From: Streptomyces sp. NBC_01754 | GTDB lineage: Bacteria; Actinomycetota; Actinomycetes; Streptomycetales; Streptomycetaceae | Assembly: GCF_035918015.1 (NCBI RefSeq) | Contig: NZ_CP109132.1 | Location: forward strand, 6,944,001 to 7,008,000 | Direction of reading: 5' to 3' | Length of the DNA stretch: 64,000 bases | Shown: positions 34,772-43,250 of the stretch, one piece after another | Layout of the letters: each line of letters begins with the position of its first letter | Numbering within the stretch: the stretch's first letter is position 1 | Notes under the pieces: generated by a model | Seen by the model: only the letters and a program-made list of their open reading frames with translations | Told to the model about the DNA's origin: nothing | The model's database searches: none | Made by a program: the position numbers and the translations under genes

Positions 34772-35176
34772 TCATCCCATCTGGTCCGCCGCCGAGAGGT
34801 GTTCCACCGTCACACCGGTCTCGGTGAACGTCCGGGTCACCGTCCCCGAGGTGTAGACCCAGAGGATGCGCAGCGGGGTTTCGCCCACGTTCCGGAAGAG
34901 GTGCGGCAGGGGCGAGGGGATGTAGGTGGTGTCGAAGCGTTCCAGCCGGGTCACCTCGCCCCCCACCAGTACCTCGGCCTCGCCTTCCAGCACCGTCACG
35001 TGCTCGTCGCAGTTGTGCGAGTGCATCGGCGCCCCGGAACCCACCGGATACACGCTCATTCCGCTGGTGATCCGGTTCTCGCCGTCCGCCGCCTGAGTCG
35101 TGACCAGGGGAGTCGTCACGACCGATCCCCCTCGGTCCAGCAGGCGGACGGTGGCGGACTTGATGATGACGGTCAT
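34772..35176 (-). CDS. Single-domain cupin protein
   Basis: Small cupin of 134 residues, cytosolic. Motif 1 is [22 protein letters not shown], giving metal ligands His52, His54 and Glu58; motif 2 is [14 protein letters not shown] with His92. All expected ligands are present. Such cupins may be enzymes (isomerases, dioxygenases) or binding proteins, and nothing here decides. It is divergent from the carboxymuconolactone-decarboxylase-like gene at 35364 and could belong to the catabolic island. Confidence 0.85.
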   Translation of the reverse strand: MTVIIKSATVRLLDRGGSVVTTPLVTTQAADGENRITSGMSVYPVGSGAPMHSHNCDEHVTVLEGEAEVLVGGEVTRLERFDTTYIPSPLPHLFRNVGETPLRILWVYTSGTVTRTFTETGVTVEHLSAADQMG

Positions 35177-35191
35177 GCGGAATTCCTCTCG

Positions 35192-35213
35192 ACGTCGGTG
35201 CGTCGTCCGACGT
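35192..35213. promoter_or_regulatory. Dyad ACGTCGG-N8-CCGACGT upstream of cupin gene
   Basis: A perfect 7-bp inverted repeat with an 8-base spacer begins 16 bases upstream of the cupin start, in the 187-base divergent region shared with the gene at 35364. It is a possible operator for one or both genes. Confidence 0.4.
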
Positions 35214-35363
35214 TAGGCGGCGGATCCATGAAACGAGAGGCGTCCGGTGTGCAGTTTTACCTTGCGTTCCGGGAGGGGTGAGCCTCGGCGACTCGGGGGT
35301 ACGGTCGGCTCCCATTACACGGTCGGACCCCGCGTGTCACCGAAGGAAAGGCAGGCCGCGCCC

Positions 35364-35951
35364 ATGAGACTCCCCGTACTCGCCGCCGAAGAGATGAACG
35401 ACCACCAACAGGAACTCCACGCGAGGATCACGGCACGCCGGGGCGGCGTCCGCGGACCGTTCCGGGTATGGCTGCGGAGTCCCGAACTGTGCGAACGCGT
35501 CGAATCGCTCGGTGCCTTCGTACGCTTCGATTCCAGCCTGCCGAAGCATCTTCGGGAACTCACCCTGCTGATGGCCGCACGCCATTTCGACGCGCAGTAC
35601 TCCTGGAACGCGCATGTGACCGCCGCGATCGAGGCCGGAATTCCCGCGGAGGCCGTCGAGGCCATCGCCGAGCGCCGGGTGCCGGTCTTCGCCGACGAGG
35701 CGGACACCGCGTTCCACGACTTCTGCGAGGAACTGCTGGAAACCCATTTCGTCTCGGACGAGACCTTCGCCCGCGCCCACGGGCACTTCGGTGCGCAGGC
35801 CCTGGTCGACGCCATCGGCTCGCTGGGCAACTTCACCATGCTCGGCATGTGCCTCAACGCCTTCCAGGTCGATCTGCAGCCCGGCCGCAGGCCCCCGTTC
35901 CCCGACATCCGCGGCTTCGCACACGTCACCGGTGACGGGGACCGGTCGTAG
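35364..35951 (+). CDS. Carboxymuconolactone decarboxylase-like (AhpD-fold) protein
   Basis: All-helical CMD-family protein, 195 residues, cytosolic. The ATG at 35364 follows GAAGGAAAGGC; the frame is open further upstream without a start signal. Seen: the family core LRELTLLMAARHFDAQYSWNAHVTAAIEAGIPAEAVEAI, with the conserved glutamate and WxxH. The CxxC pair of peroxidase-type AhpD proteins is absent, so a hydrolase/decarboxylase-like role is more likely than peroxidase. It comes 44 bases before the sugar-type ABC operon and is probably cotranscribed with it, as the first gene of the catabolic island. Confidence 0.82.
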   Translation: MRLPVLAAEEMNDHQQELHARITARRGGVRGPFRVWLRSPELCERVESLGAFVRFDSSLPKHLRELTLLMAARHFDAQYSWNAHVTAAIEAGIPAEAVEAIAERRVPVFADEADTAFHDFCEELLETHFVSDETFARAHGHFGAQALVDAIGSLGNFTMLGMCLNAFQVDLQPGRRPPFPDIRGFAHVTGDGDRS

Positions 35952-35995
35952 CCGTGACAGCCCGCCCCGAGCCACGTACGAAAGGGAGCACGGAC

Positions 35996-37534
35996 GTGAC
36001 CGCCACGACCGCTCTTGGGACCGCCCGTGCCGTGGACCATCCGGCGACGGAACCGGTGGTCCGCATCCGCGACCTCACCAAGCGTTTCGGGGGGGCCACG
36101 GCCCTCCGGAGCGTCTCGCTGGACATCCGTCCCGGTGAGATCCACGCCCTGATGGGCATGAACGGTGCCGGCAAGTCCACCCTGGTCCAGCTCTTGTCCG
36201 GGGCGCACCAGGCGGACGGCGGCACGATCGAGATCGAGGGGCGCGAGCAGCCGGGCCTGACCCCGCGCCGGGCCCGTCGGCTCGGTGTCTCCACCGTCCC
36301 GCAGCGCCGCGAACTGGTCATGGCGCTGACCGTCGCCGAGAACATCATGCTGGGGGACCTCCCCGCCTCCCGCTCCGTCGTGTCGTGGAAGTCCGTCGAA
36401 CGCCAGGCCCGCCAAGCCCTGCTCGACCTGAACATCGACGTCGACGTCAGGCGGACCGCAGGCGAACTCACCGTCGCCGAGCAGACGATGGTGGAGGTGG
36501 CCCGTGAGGTCAGGCGCGGTGGCAAGGTCCTGATCCTGGACGAACCCACCGCCTGCCTGGGAGCGGCGGCGGCCGACCGGATCCGGAGCCTGGTGCGGAC
36601 CCTGCGGGACGAGGGCGTGGCCGTCGTGTACATCTCGCACTACATCGACGAGGTGCTCTCGATCGCGGACCACGTCACCGTGCTCCGCGACGGGGCCGTG
36701 GTGCACAGCGGCCTCGCCGCCGCGACCGGTCCGGCCGGGCTCGTCCGGCACATGGTGGGCCGCGAGGTGGTGTCCCGGCGGTCCGAACGCCCGGCGCCCG
36801 GGCAGACGGTCGCACTGACCGTACGCAACCTGTCCGACGGCCGGGACATCACCGACTTCGGCGTCCAGGTGCGCAAGGGCGAGATCGTCGGCGTCCTCGG
36901 CCCGGCCGGGGACGCCCAGTCCCGGCTGTTCGATCTGCTGTCCGGCCGGCGGCGCCCCGACACCGGGGAGATGGAGGTGGGCGGGACCGGCGTGCCCTTC
37001 GGCCGCGTCTCCCGCTCGCTGGCCGGGGGGCTGCGCTGCGTCACCGGGGACCGCCGCACCCTCGGACTGATCCCGGGACTGTCCCTGGACGAGAACCTCA
37101 TGCTGGCCACCGACCGGCTGAGCGGGCGGCGGTTGCAGCGCTGGGCCGACATGACCCACCGCGCCGCACCCCGGAGGGAGAGTTACGGGGTCGTCTCGCT
37201 GACCCGCAACCCTCCGGTCGGCAGCCTCTCCGGCGGCAACCAGCAGAAGGTCCTGCTGGCCAAGTGGCTGGAGACCTCACCGGTCGCCTGCTTCCTCGAA
37301 GACCCCACCAACGGCGTCGACGTGGCGGCGATAGCCGACATCCACGCGCTGATCGACCAGCTCGCCTCGCGGGGTGTGGCCGTCCTGCTCGCTTCCTCGT
37401 CCGCCGAGGAGGTCATGCGCCTGTCCGACCGCGTGATCGTCGTCAGCGCCGGCCGTGTGGTCGCCGAGCACGACGTCACCGCCATCACCCACGACGAACT
37501 CGTCGCCACCGCCCTCAAAGGACAATCCCGATGA
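35996..37534 (+). CDS. Ribose-type ABC importer ATPase (two ABC domains)
   Basis: CUT2-family ATPase, 512 residues, cytosolic. The GTG at 35996 follows AAAGGGAG and is preferred over the GTG at 35954, which lacks a ribosome binding site. The first ABC domain has Walker A GMNGAGKST and Walker B VLILDEPTACLG. The second has a degenerate Walker A (GPAGDAQSRL), intact signature LSGGNQQKVLLAKWL and Walker B CFLEDPTNGVDV. This asymmetry is normal for RbsA-type proteins. It energises uptake through the permease encoded by the next gene (four-base overlap). CUT2 systems import pentoses, galactose, inositol, autoinducers and other small polyols. Confidence 0.9.
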   Translation: MTATTALGTARAVDHPATEPVVRIRDLTKRFGGATALRSVSLDIRPGEIHALMGMNGAGKSTLVQLLSGAHQADGGTIEIEGREQPGLTPRRARRLGVSTVPQRRELVMALTVAENIMLGDLPASRSVVSWKSVERQARQALLDLNIDVDVRRTAGELTVAEQTMVEVAREVRRGGKVLILDEPTACLGAAAADRIRSLVRTLRDEGVAVVYISHYIDEVLSIADHVTVLRDGAVVHSGLAAATGPAGLVRHMVGREVVSRRSERPAPGQTVALTVRNLSDGRDITDFGVQVRKGEIVGVLGPAGDAQSRLFDLLSGRRRPDTGEMEVGGTGVPFGRVSRSLAGGLRCVTGDRRTLGLIPGLSLDENLMLATDRLSGRRLQRWADMTHRAAPRRESYGVVSLTRNPPVGSLSGGNQQKVLLAKWLETSPVACFLEDPTNGVDVAAIADIHALIDQLASRGVAVLLASSSAEEVMRLSDRVIVVSAGRVVAEHDVTAITHDELVATALKGQSR

Positions 37535-38541
37535 GCATCACGGCTCCGCCGGAGACACCCGCCACCAAGACCCCGACGAACGGCGCCCGGGCGGCAGGCC
37601 CCTTCCGCGCGCTGAGCGGCATCCCGCACGCCGGCCTGATCGCCGTCCTGATCGCCGTCGTCGTGTTCGCCGGTGTGGAGACCGATTCCTTCGCCACCTC
37701 CACCAACCTGATCAACGTCCTGAGGCAGGTCAGCGTCGTCGCCGTCCTCGCCGCCGGGCTCACCCTGCTGATGACCGCCGGGGGCATGGACTTCTCGATG
37801 GGCAGCAACGCGGCGGTCACCACAGCCGTCGCGGCCCAGTTCCTGGCGGACGGCAGGTCCAGCGCCTTCACCGTGATCGTGTCGCTGCTGCTCGCCACCG
37901 CCATCGGCCTCGTCAACGGGCTGGTGGTGACCTACACCAACGTGGCGCCTTTCGTGGCCACCCTCGCCACCGCCACCCTCCTGGACGGCGTCGCGCTCCT
38001 GGTGCTCAACGGGCTCAGTGTCTCCATCGGGGACCATCTGTCGGCCCTCGGCGGCGGGACGACGCTCGGCCTTCCCAACCTGCTGATCGTGGCGGCCCTG
38101 GTCCTCCTCGTCGTCGGCCTGGTCATGAAGTTCACGGTCTTCGGCCGTGACGCCTTCGCGATCGGCGGGAACGAACACGTCGCCCGGCTCAGCGGCATCG
38201 ACGTCAACTGGCGGAAGCTGGTGCTCTACAGCCTGGCCGGTGCCCTGTCGGGGCTCGCCGGACTGATGCTGCTGTCACGGCTCGGAGCGAGCAGCCCGGG
38301 AACCGGAGGACTCCAGCTCCAGCTCACCGCGGTCGCCTCGGTCGTGATCGGCGGCACCATGCTCGCCGGCGGCTTCGGCACCGTGATCGGCACCTGTCTC
38401 GGTGTGGTGCTCCTCGGCGTGGTGGCCAACGCGCTCAACCTCCTCCAGGTGTCCAGCTACTTCCAGCAGATCTCGGTCGGCGCCGTCCTCCTCGTCGCCG
38501 CCGTCGCCAACCAGTTCCACAAGAAGTCCTCACCGCACTGA
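37531..38541 (+). CDS. Ribose-type ABC importer permease
   Basis: CUT2 membrane subunit, 336 residues, about ten hydrophobic segments. Seen: TLLMTAGGMDFSMGSNAAV (usually GGIDLSVGS), NGLVVTYTNVAPFVATLATATLLDGVALL and FGRDAFAIGGNEHVARLSGIDV, the typical RbsC EAA-like loop and helix 5-6 motifs. The substitution of MDFS for IDLS is within family range. Its ATG overlaps the ATPase stop. The binding protein gene follows after a 147-base repeat-containing spacer. Confidence 0.9.
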   Translation: MSITAPPETPATKTPTNGARAAGPFRALSGIPHAGLIAVLIAVVVFAGVETDSFATSTNLINVLRQVSVVAVLAAGLTLLMTAGGMDFSMGSNAAVTTAVAAQFLADGRSSAFTVIVSLLLATAIGLVNGLVVTYTNVAPFVATLATATLLDGVALLVLNGLSVSIGDHLSALGGGTTLGLPNLLIVAALVLLVVGLVMKFTVFGRDAFAIGGNEHVARLSGIDVNWRKLVLYSLAGALSGLAGLMLLSRLGASSPGTGGLQLQLTAVASVVIGGTMLAGGFGTVIGTCLGVVLLGVVANALNLLQVSSYFQQISVGAVLLVAAVANQFHKKSSPH

Positions 38542-38568
38542 CGCCCGGACGGGCTTCCGGCCCGCAGG

Positions 38569-38680
38569 CCCCGAGGACCCCCGCTCGTACGTCCCGAAGC
38601 GTCCTTCCCCCCTCGTACGTCCCGAGGACCCCACCCCCGCACGTCTGAAGCACCCTCATCCGACCGCACGCTCCGAAAGG
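38569..38680. repeat. Degenerate 25-28-base tandem repeats between permease and binding-protein genes
   Basis: The unit CTCGTACGTCCCGA(A/G)G occurs at 38584-38599 and 38612-38627. Decayed copies follow at about 38636 (CCCGCACGTCTGAAGC) and 38664 (CCGCACGCTCCGAAAG). Each is followed by a C-rich stretch (GACCCC, CACCC), giving a period of 25-28 bases. The flanking CCCCGAGGACCCC at 38569 repeats part of the second unit. The array fills the spacer and could affect mRNA processing or binding-protein expression. Confidence 0.6.
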
Positions 38681-38688
38681 CCCCACCC

Positions 38689-39642
38689 ATGAACGTTCCT
38701 GCTCGTTCACGCAGAGCCACCGCCGCCTCTGTAGCCGGACTCGCGCTCGCACTGAGCGGCTGCGGTGCCGGCTCCGGCGACGGGTCGGTCTCGCTCGGAT
38801 TCGTCAACGGCGGCGACACCGAGTTCCACACCTGCCTCCAGGCGTCCGTCAAGGACACCGCAGAGGCGAAGGACGCCAAGATCTACACGGCCAACTCCCA
38901 CCAGAACCCGGGTACGGAGCTGTCCAACATCGAGGACATGATCTCGCGCGACGTCGACGCCCTCATCGTGCAGACGGTCAACGTCGACGCCCTCAAGGGG
39001 GACATCGCCAAGGCCAGGAGCGCGAACATTCCCATCTTCCTGACGTCCGTGGTGACCGACGACCCCAGTGACATCCTCGGTGCGGTGGTGGTCGACCTCA
39101 AGCAGGTCGGCGAACTCGACGCCGGCTACATAGAGAAGGACGCGGCCGGCAAGGCGGTCGAGGTGGGGGTCATCGCCGGAGCCCCGGGTGCCGCCTCCGA
39201 CCTGCTGGTCGACGGCTTCGTCAAGGCCCTGCCGGACAACGCGAAGATCGTGGCGAACCAGCCGGGCATGTTCAACGCGGCCAAGGCGCAGGACGTCGCC
39301 GAGAACATGATCCAGGCCCATCCGAGACTGGCGTACGCCTTCGTGGCGAACGAGGAGATGGCGTTCGGCGCGCTCAAGGCCTTCCAAGCGGCCAAGGCCG
39401 ATGTGAAGATCGTAACGGTCAACGGGACCGACCAGGGCGTGGCCGCGGTCAAGGACGGGCGTTTCGCCGCGACCGTCGCCAACTCGGCGATGACCACCGG
39501 GAGGATCGCCGTCACCAACACGATCGACCTGCTCGAGAAGAAGAAGACCGACAAGATCGCCATGACGCCGATCAGCCTCATCACTCCCGACAACGTCAGC
39601 AGGGCCCCGCAGTACTGCTCCGCCGAGGAGAAGAAGTCCTGA
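38689..39642 (+). CDS. Sugar-type ABC importer substrate-binding lipoprotein
   Basis: Periplasmic-binding-protein family (peripla_BP_4, RbsB-like) lipoprotein, 317 residues, extracytoplasmic. It has a short signal peptide with lipobox LALSGC (acylated Cys25). The body shows IEDMISRDVDALIVQTVN, IPIFLTSVVTDDP, DLLVDGFVKALPDNAKIVANQPG and FVANEEMAFGALKAFQAA, the standard two-lobed fold. The aromatic and arginine residues that grip ribose are not clearly recognisable, so the ligand may not be a simple sugar. It serves the preceding ATPase and permease. Confidence 0.88.
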   Translation: MNVPARSRRATAASVAGLALALSGCGAGSGDGSVSLGFVNGGDTEFHTCLQASVKDTAEAKDAKIYTANSHQNPGTELSNIEDMISRDVDALIVQTVNVDALKGDIAKARSANIPIFLTSVVTDDPSDILGAVVVDLKQVGELDAGYIEKDAAGKAVEVGVIAGAPGAASDLLVDGFVKALPDNAKIVANQPGMFNAAKAQDVAENMIQAHPRLAYAFVANEEMAFGALKAFQAAKADVKIVTVNGTDQGVAAVKDGRFAATVANSAMTTGRIAVTNTIDLLEKKKTDKIAMTPISLITPDNVSRAPQYCSAEEKKS

Positions 39643-39719
39643 CGCACCGGGGCCCCGTGCCCCCCTCCGTGCCGTGACCGGCACCGCTCGCCTCCTCGCA
39701 CCGACCTGCACCAGCAACA

Positions 39720-39755
39720 CCTGTCACGGCCCAAGGCGCCTTCGGCCGTGACAGG
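39720..39755. promoter_or_regulatory. Hairpin/dyad just upstream of the LysR gene
   Basis: CCTGTCACGGCC (39720-39731) and GGCCGTGACAGG (39744-39755) form a perfect 12-bp stem with a 12-base loop that itself holds AAGGCGCCTT. It ends 12 bases before the LysR start, just before GGAGGAACC. It may terminate the binding-protein transcript, or, being so close to the start, act as an autoregulatory operator. Confidence 0.5.
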
Positions 39756-39767
39756 GCCGGAGGAACC

Positions 39768-40679
39768 ATGGACCGCCTGCTTCTCATGCGCAGCTTCGTG
39801 ACCGTCGCCCACATCGGCAGCTTCAGCGGAGCCGCCAAGCAACTGAGCTCCTCGGGGTCGCTCGTCTCGCGCCACGTCGCCGAACTGGAGCGGCAGATCG
39901 GCGTGCGGCTGGTCAACCGGACGGCCCGCTCCGTGAGCCTCACGGAACCGGGCCGGCGCTACGCGGAGTTCGCCGCGCGCATCCTCGACGAGATCGAGGC
40001 GGAGGACGCCACTCTCGCGCAGCGCCACGACCGGGCGGAGGGCACACTCAGCATCATCTGCCCGAAGTGGATCGGCAGCCTGGACCTCGGGGACGCCATC
40101 GCGGCCTTCTCCGCCGCGCACCCGAAGATCGTCGTGCGCTTCGAGCTGGGCGGTATGTCCGACCGGACCTACGACTTCCTCGACAGCGGATTCGACATCG
40201 CCTTCCACACCCGGGACCTGCGGGACTCCAGCGTCCGCCTCAAGAAGGTCTCCTCGCTGCCGTTCGTCCTGTGCGCGTCCCAGGAGTACCTGGAGCGGCA
40301 CGGCACCCTGGGCCATCCCAACGACGTCGCGGCCCACGACTGCCTGGTCCATGTGAACGACCCGGTCTGGCGGATCGGCCACGGACACGCCAGCACCCTG
40401 CACAAGATCCGCAACGTGGCCTTCTCGTCCAACTCCTACATCGCCCTGCAGAAGGCGGCCGTCCACGGGCGGGGCATCGCCCTGCTGCCGCAGCGGTCCG
40501 CCTACGACGACCTGGTGTCCGGTGCCCTCCAGGTCCTGTTGCCCGAACTCGCGGTGCCCGACCGGCCCCTCTACGCGATCTACGGTCCCGGACAGGACAC
40601 CCCGCGCAAGGTCACGGTGTTCCTGGACTTCCTCACCCAGTGGTTCTCCGGAAATCCCATCGCCGCGATCACCCGGTGA
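39768..40679 (+). CDS. LysR-family transcriptional regulator
   Basis: DNA-binding regulator of 303 residues. The N-terminal winged helix-turn-helix (1-60) has MRSFVTVAHIGSFSGAAKQLSSSGSLVSRHVAELERQIGVRLVNRTAR. The effector domain (about 90-295) has EGTLSIICPKWIGSLDLGDAIAAF, GFDIAFHTRDL and HGRGIALLPQ. Unlike most LysR genes it is not divergent from a target; it lies between the importer genes and the dioxygenase operon, all in one direction. It is the only regulator in the catabolic island and so the best candidate to bind the GCGCAACAA-N4-TTGC elements. This link is inference. Confidence 0.9.
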   Translation: MDRLLLMRSFVTVAHIGSFSGAAKQLSSSGSLVSRHVAELERQIGVRLVNRTARSVSLTEPGRRYAEFAARILDEIEAEDATLAQRHDRAEGTLSIICPKWIGSLDLGDAIAAFSAAHPKIVVRFELGGMSDRTYDFLDSGFDIAFHTRDLRDSSVRLKKVSSLPFVLCASQEYLERHGTLGHPNDVAAHDCLVHVNDPVWRIGHGHASTLHKIRNVAFSSNSYIALQKAAVHGRGIALLPQRSAYDDLVSGALQVLLPELAVPDRPLYAIYGPGQDTPRKVTVFLDFLTQWFSGNPIAAITR

Positions 40680-40711
40680 ACCTGGCGTAATTCCGGATGG
40701 AGTGACGGTGT

Positions 40712-40728
40712 GCGCAACAAACGATTGC
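40712..40728. promoter_or_regulatory. GCGCAACAA-N4-TTGC element upstream of the dioxygenase operon
   Basis: GCGCAACAA, spacer ACGA, TTGC lies 107 bases before the dioxygenase start, in a 155-base spacer with an AT-rich stretch (GATAAATACGATC) nearer the gene. The same 9+4 element occurs exactly at 50043-50059 and with two mismatches at 47197-47213. It contains a GCAA-N7-TTGC dyad, which suits a LysR or IclR-type regulator. Confidence 0.65.
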
Positions 40729-40834
40729 GATATCCGGGACCCGGGCCCATTGAGCCCTCCGGAACCGATAAATACGATCAGTTCAGCCGGTGGCCGTGCC
40801 ATTCCACGGAAAAGGTCCGCGAAATGAGGAGTTC

Positions 40835-41758
40835 ATGGGAATCCAGAGAATCGAATCGGTGACCTACGGCGTCGACGATCTCGACCGGTGCGTGCGGTTC
40901 TTCGAGGATTTCGGTCTCGCGCTCGTGGACCGGACCGGCGAACGTGCGTCGTTCGAGACGCTCGCGGGGCAGACCCTGCACCTCGACACCGTCCCCGACC
41001 CGTCGCTGCCCGAGCCGCTGGAGGCGCTCCCGACCGTCCGGGAGGTCGTCTGGGGAGTCGACACCCCCGAGCGGCTGGAGCAGCTGGCCGCCGCCGTCGC
41101 CGTGGACCGCGACGTCACCACGACCGCCGACGGCACCCACCACAGCGTGGACGAGACGGGTTTCGGCGTGGGCCTGACGCTCGCCCGGCCCCGCGTCCTG
41201 CCCGCACCCGAGATGCGCCGGCCGAACGTCTCGGGCGGCGTGCACCGCTGGAACGAGTCACTCGGTCCCGTCGGCCGGGTACGACCGCTGCGCATGTGCC
41301 ACGTCGCCCTGAACATCCCCAGGGAGGGCCGGGAGGAGGCCGTCGCCTTCTACACCGGGCGCCTCGGCTTCCGGCCCACCGACATCGTCGAACCGATGGG
41401 CACCTTCATGCAGTGCGAGGGCGACGACGACCAGCACAACTTCCTGCTGTGCCACCGTCCCGACCGGGCGGGCGTCAACCACGTCTCCTACGAGGTCCCC
41501 GGCTTCGACGACGTCGTCGAGGGCGGCAACCACATGATCGCCCAGGGGTGGACGGAGGCCCGCAGGCTCGGCCGGCACACCATCGGGTCCAACGTCTTCC
41601 GGTTCGTCCACGCCCCGTGCGGAGGGCGCGTGGAGTACGCCGCCGACATGGACCGGGTCGACGACACCTACGGGACACGCGTCCACGAGACCACACCGCC
41701 GCACCACATATGGACCCTGCGGAGTTCGCGTGACACCCCCGGCAACCCCGCCTCCTGA
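40835..41758 (+). CDS. VOC-superfamily extradiol-type dioxygenase
   Basis: Two-module vicinal-oxygen-chelate protein, 307 residues, cytosolic. The ATG at 40835 follows GAGGAG. The C-terminal module carries the extradiol metal triad: His156 (RMCHVALN), His216 (GVNHVSYEV) and Glu268 (GGRVEYAADMD). The second-sphere histidine in LGRHTIGSNVFRF (His248) matches the BphC/HpaD pattern, so ring cleavage between or beside hydroxyls is plausible. The N-terminal module lacks the metal set. It is first in a seven-gene operon and would convert a catechol-like compound to a semialdehyde. The true substrate is unknown. Confidence 0.82.
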   Translation: MGIQRIESVTYGVDDLDRCVRFFEDFGLALVDRTGERASFETLAGQTLHLDTVPDPSLPEPLEALPTVREVVWGVDTPERLEQLAAAVAVDRDVTTTADGTHHSVDETGFGVGLTLARPRVLPAPEMRRPNVSGGVHRWNESLGPVGRVRPLRMCHVALNIPREGREEAVAFYTGRLGFRPTDIVEPMGTFMQCEGDDDQHNFLLCHRPDRAGVNHVSYEVPGFDDVVEGGNHMIAQGWTEARRLGRHTIGSNVFRFVHAPCGGRVEYAADMDRVDDTYGTRVHETTPPHHIWTLRSSRDTPGNPAS

Positions 41759-41795
41759 CACCCCGACCGCCGAGCGTGAGAGGGCACACGTACCC

Positions 41796-43244
41796 ATGAC
41801 GACCCAACAGGAATACCCCGCCGTCCGCATGTACATAGCGGGCGAGTGGTGCGAGGGCGGGGACGGGCGTACCGCTCCGGTCGTGAACCCCGCCACCGAG
41901 GAGGTGATCGGCCGGGTGCCGCTCGCCACCACCGCGGACCTCGACCGGGCGGCCGAGGCGGCCGCCGCCGGATTCGCCGTCTGGCGGGACACCCCGGTCA
42001 CCGAGCGCACCGCGATCCTCCACAAGGCCGCCGACCTGCTGGTCTCCCGGGCCGACGAGGTCGGCCGGATCATGACCCTGGAACAGGGCAAGCCACTGCG
42101 GGAGGCGAGCGGCGAGGCCAGGCGCGTCGCCGGGGCCCTGCGCTGGGACGCCGACGACGCGCGCCGCGCCTACGGGCGGGTGATCCCATCCGAGTCCGGC
42201 ACCCTGCTCTCCGTACGCCGCCGGCCCGTCGGGCCGGTCGCCGCCTTCACCCCCTGGAACTTCCCGGCCGGCTCGCCGATGCGGAAGATCGCCGCGGCCC
42301 TCTCGGCCGGCTGCTCCCTGGTCGTCAAGGCGTCCGAGGAGACGCCCGGCACCGCCGTGCGGCTGGTCCGCTGCTTCGAGGACGCCGGGGTTCCCGCAGG
42401 CGTCCTCAACCTGGTCTTCGGTGAGCCCGCGGAGGTGTCCGCCCACCTCATCGCGCACCCGGCGACCCGGCTGATCGCCTTCACCGGATCGGTGCCCGTC
42501 GGCAGACTGCTGGCGGCCGCCGCCGGCGCCGAGATGAAGCCGTCCCTCATGGAGCTGGGCGGACACGCCCCGGTGATCGTGTGCGAGGACGCCGACCCGG
42601 TGGCGGCGGCACGCCGCGCCGCCGCCGCGAAGTTCGCCAACGCGGGACAGGTCTGTACCTCGCCGAGCCGCTTCCTGGTGCACGAGAGCCTTCTCGAGGC
42701 GTTCACCGAGGAGTTCGTCCGGGCGGCCGAGGCCGTGGTGGTGGGCAACGGACTCGACGAGGGCGTCACGATGGGCCCGCTCGCCAACGAGCGCCGGCTC
42801 CTGGCCGTGGACGCGCTGGTCGCCGACGCCGTGTCCCGGGGAGCGAAGGTGCTCACCGGTGGTGGACGCCTCCCGGGGCAGGGCTACTTCTTCCCGCCCA
42901 CCGTCCTCACCGGCGTACCCGGGGACGCCGCAATGATGACCGAGGAACCGTTCGGCCCGCTCGCACCCCTGGTGCCCTTCACCGCCCTCGACGACGCCCT
43001 GCGGATCGCCAACGCGCTGCCCTACGGGCTCGCCGCGTACGGCTTCACCCGCTCCGCCGCCACCGCCGAACGCCTCACCCGTGAGTTCGAGGCCGGGATC
43101 CTCTCCATCAACCACTGCGGGGGGTCCGTCCACGAGGCACCGTCCGGGGGGGTCAAGGCCAGCGGCTACGGCCGCGAGGGCGGCCCGGAGGGGCTGGACG
43201 CCTACCTGGTCACCACGCGCGTCTCCCACCTGCTGACGGACTGA
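41796..43244 (+). CDS. NAD(P)-dependent aldehyde dehydrogenase
   Basis: ALDH-superfamily enzyme, 482 residues. Catalytic Cys287 is in GQVCTSPSR and general base Glu253 in LMELGG; FTPWNFPAGSPMRKIAAAL and FTGSVPVGRLL form the cofactor pocket. Overall it is closest in style to succinate-semialdehyde/2-oxoglutarate-semialdehyde or hydroxymuconic-semialdehyde dehydrogenases. The ATG at 41796 is preferred to an in-frame GTG at 41730 that overlaps the dioxygenase gene. Directly after an extradiol enzyme, oxidation of the ring-cleavage semialdehyde is the likely role. Confidence 0.87.
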   Translation: MTTQQEYPAVRMYIAGEWCEGGDGRTAPVVNPATEEVIGRVPLATTADLDRAAEAAAAGFAVWRDTPVTERTAILHKAADLLVSRADEVGRIMTLEQGKPLREASGEARRVAGALRWDADDARRAYGRVIPSESGTLLSVRRRPVGPVAAFTPWNFPAGSPMRKIAAALSAGCSLVVKASEETPGTAVRLVRCFEDAGVPAGVLNLVFGEPAEVSAHLIAHPATRLIAFTGSVPVGRLLAAAAGAEMKPSLMELGGHAPVIVCEDADPVAAARRAAAAKFANAGQVCTSPSRFLVHESLLEAFTEEFVRAAEAVVVGNGLDEGVTMGPLANERRLLAVDALVADAVSRGAKVLTGGGRLPGQGYFFPPTVLTGVPGDAAMMTEEPFGPLAPLVPFTALDDALRIANALPYGLAAYGFTRSAATAERLTREFEAGILSINHCGGSVHEAPSGGVKASGYGREGGPEGLDAYLVTTRVSHLLTD

Positions 43245-43250
43245 GCCGCC

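Noticed and set aside
32142..35315. A 1057-codon open frame on the minus strand
   Set aside because: It lies antisense to the catalase gene, which has complete motifs and a strong ribosome binding site. High GC content keeps the antisense frame open.
38569..38680. Possible CRISPR array
   Set aside because: Repeats are only about 16 bases, two of four are decayed, spacers are 9-12 bases and no cas genes are near.
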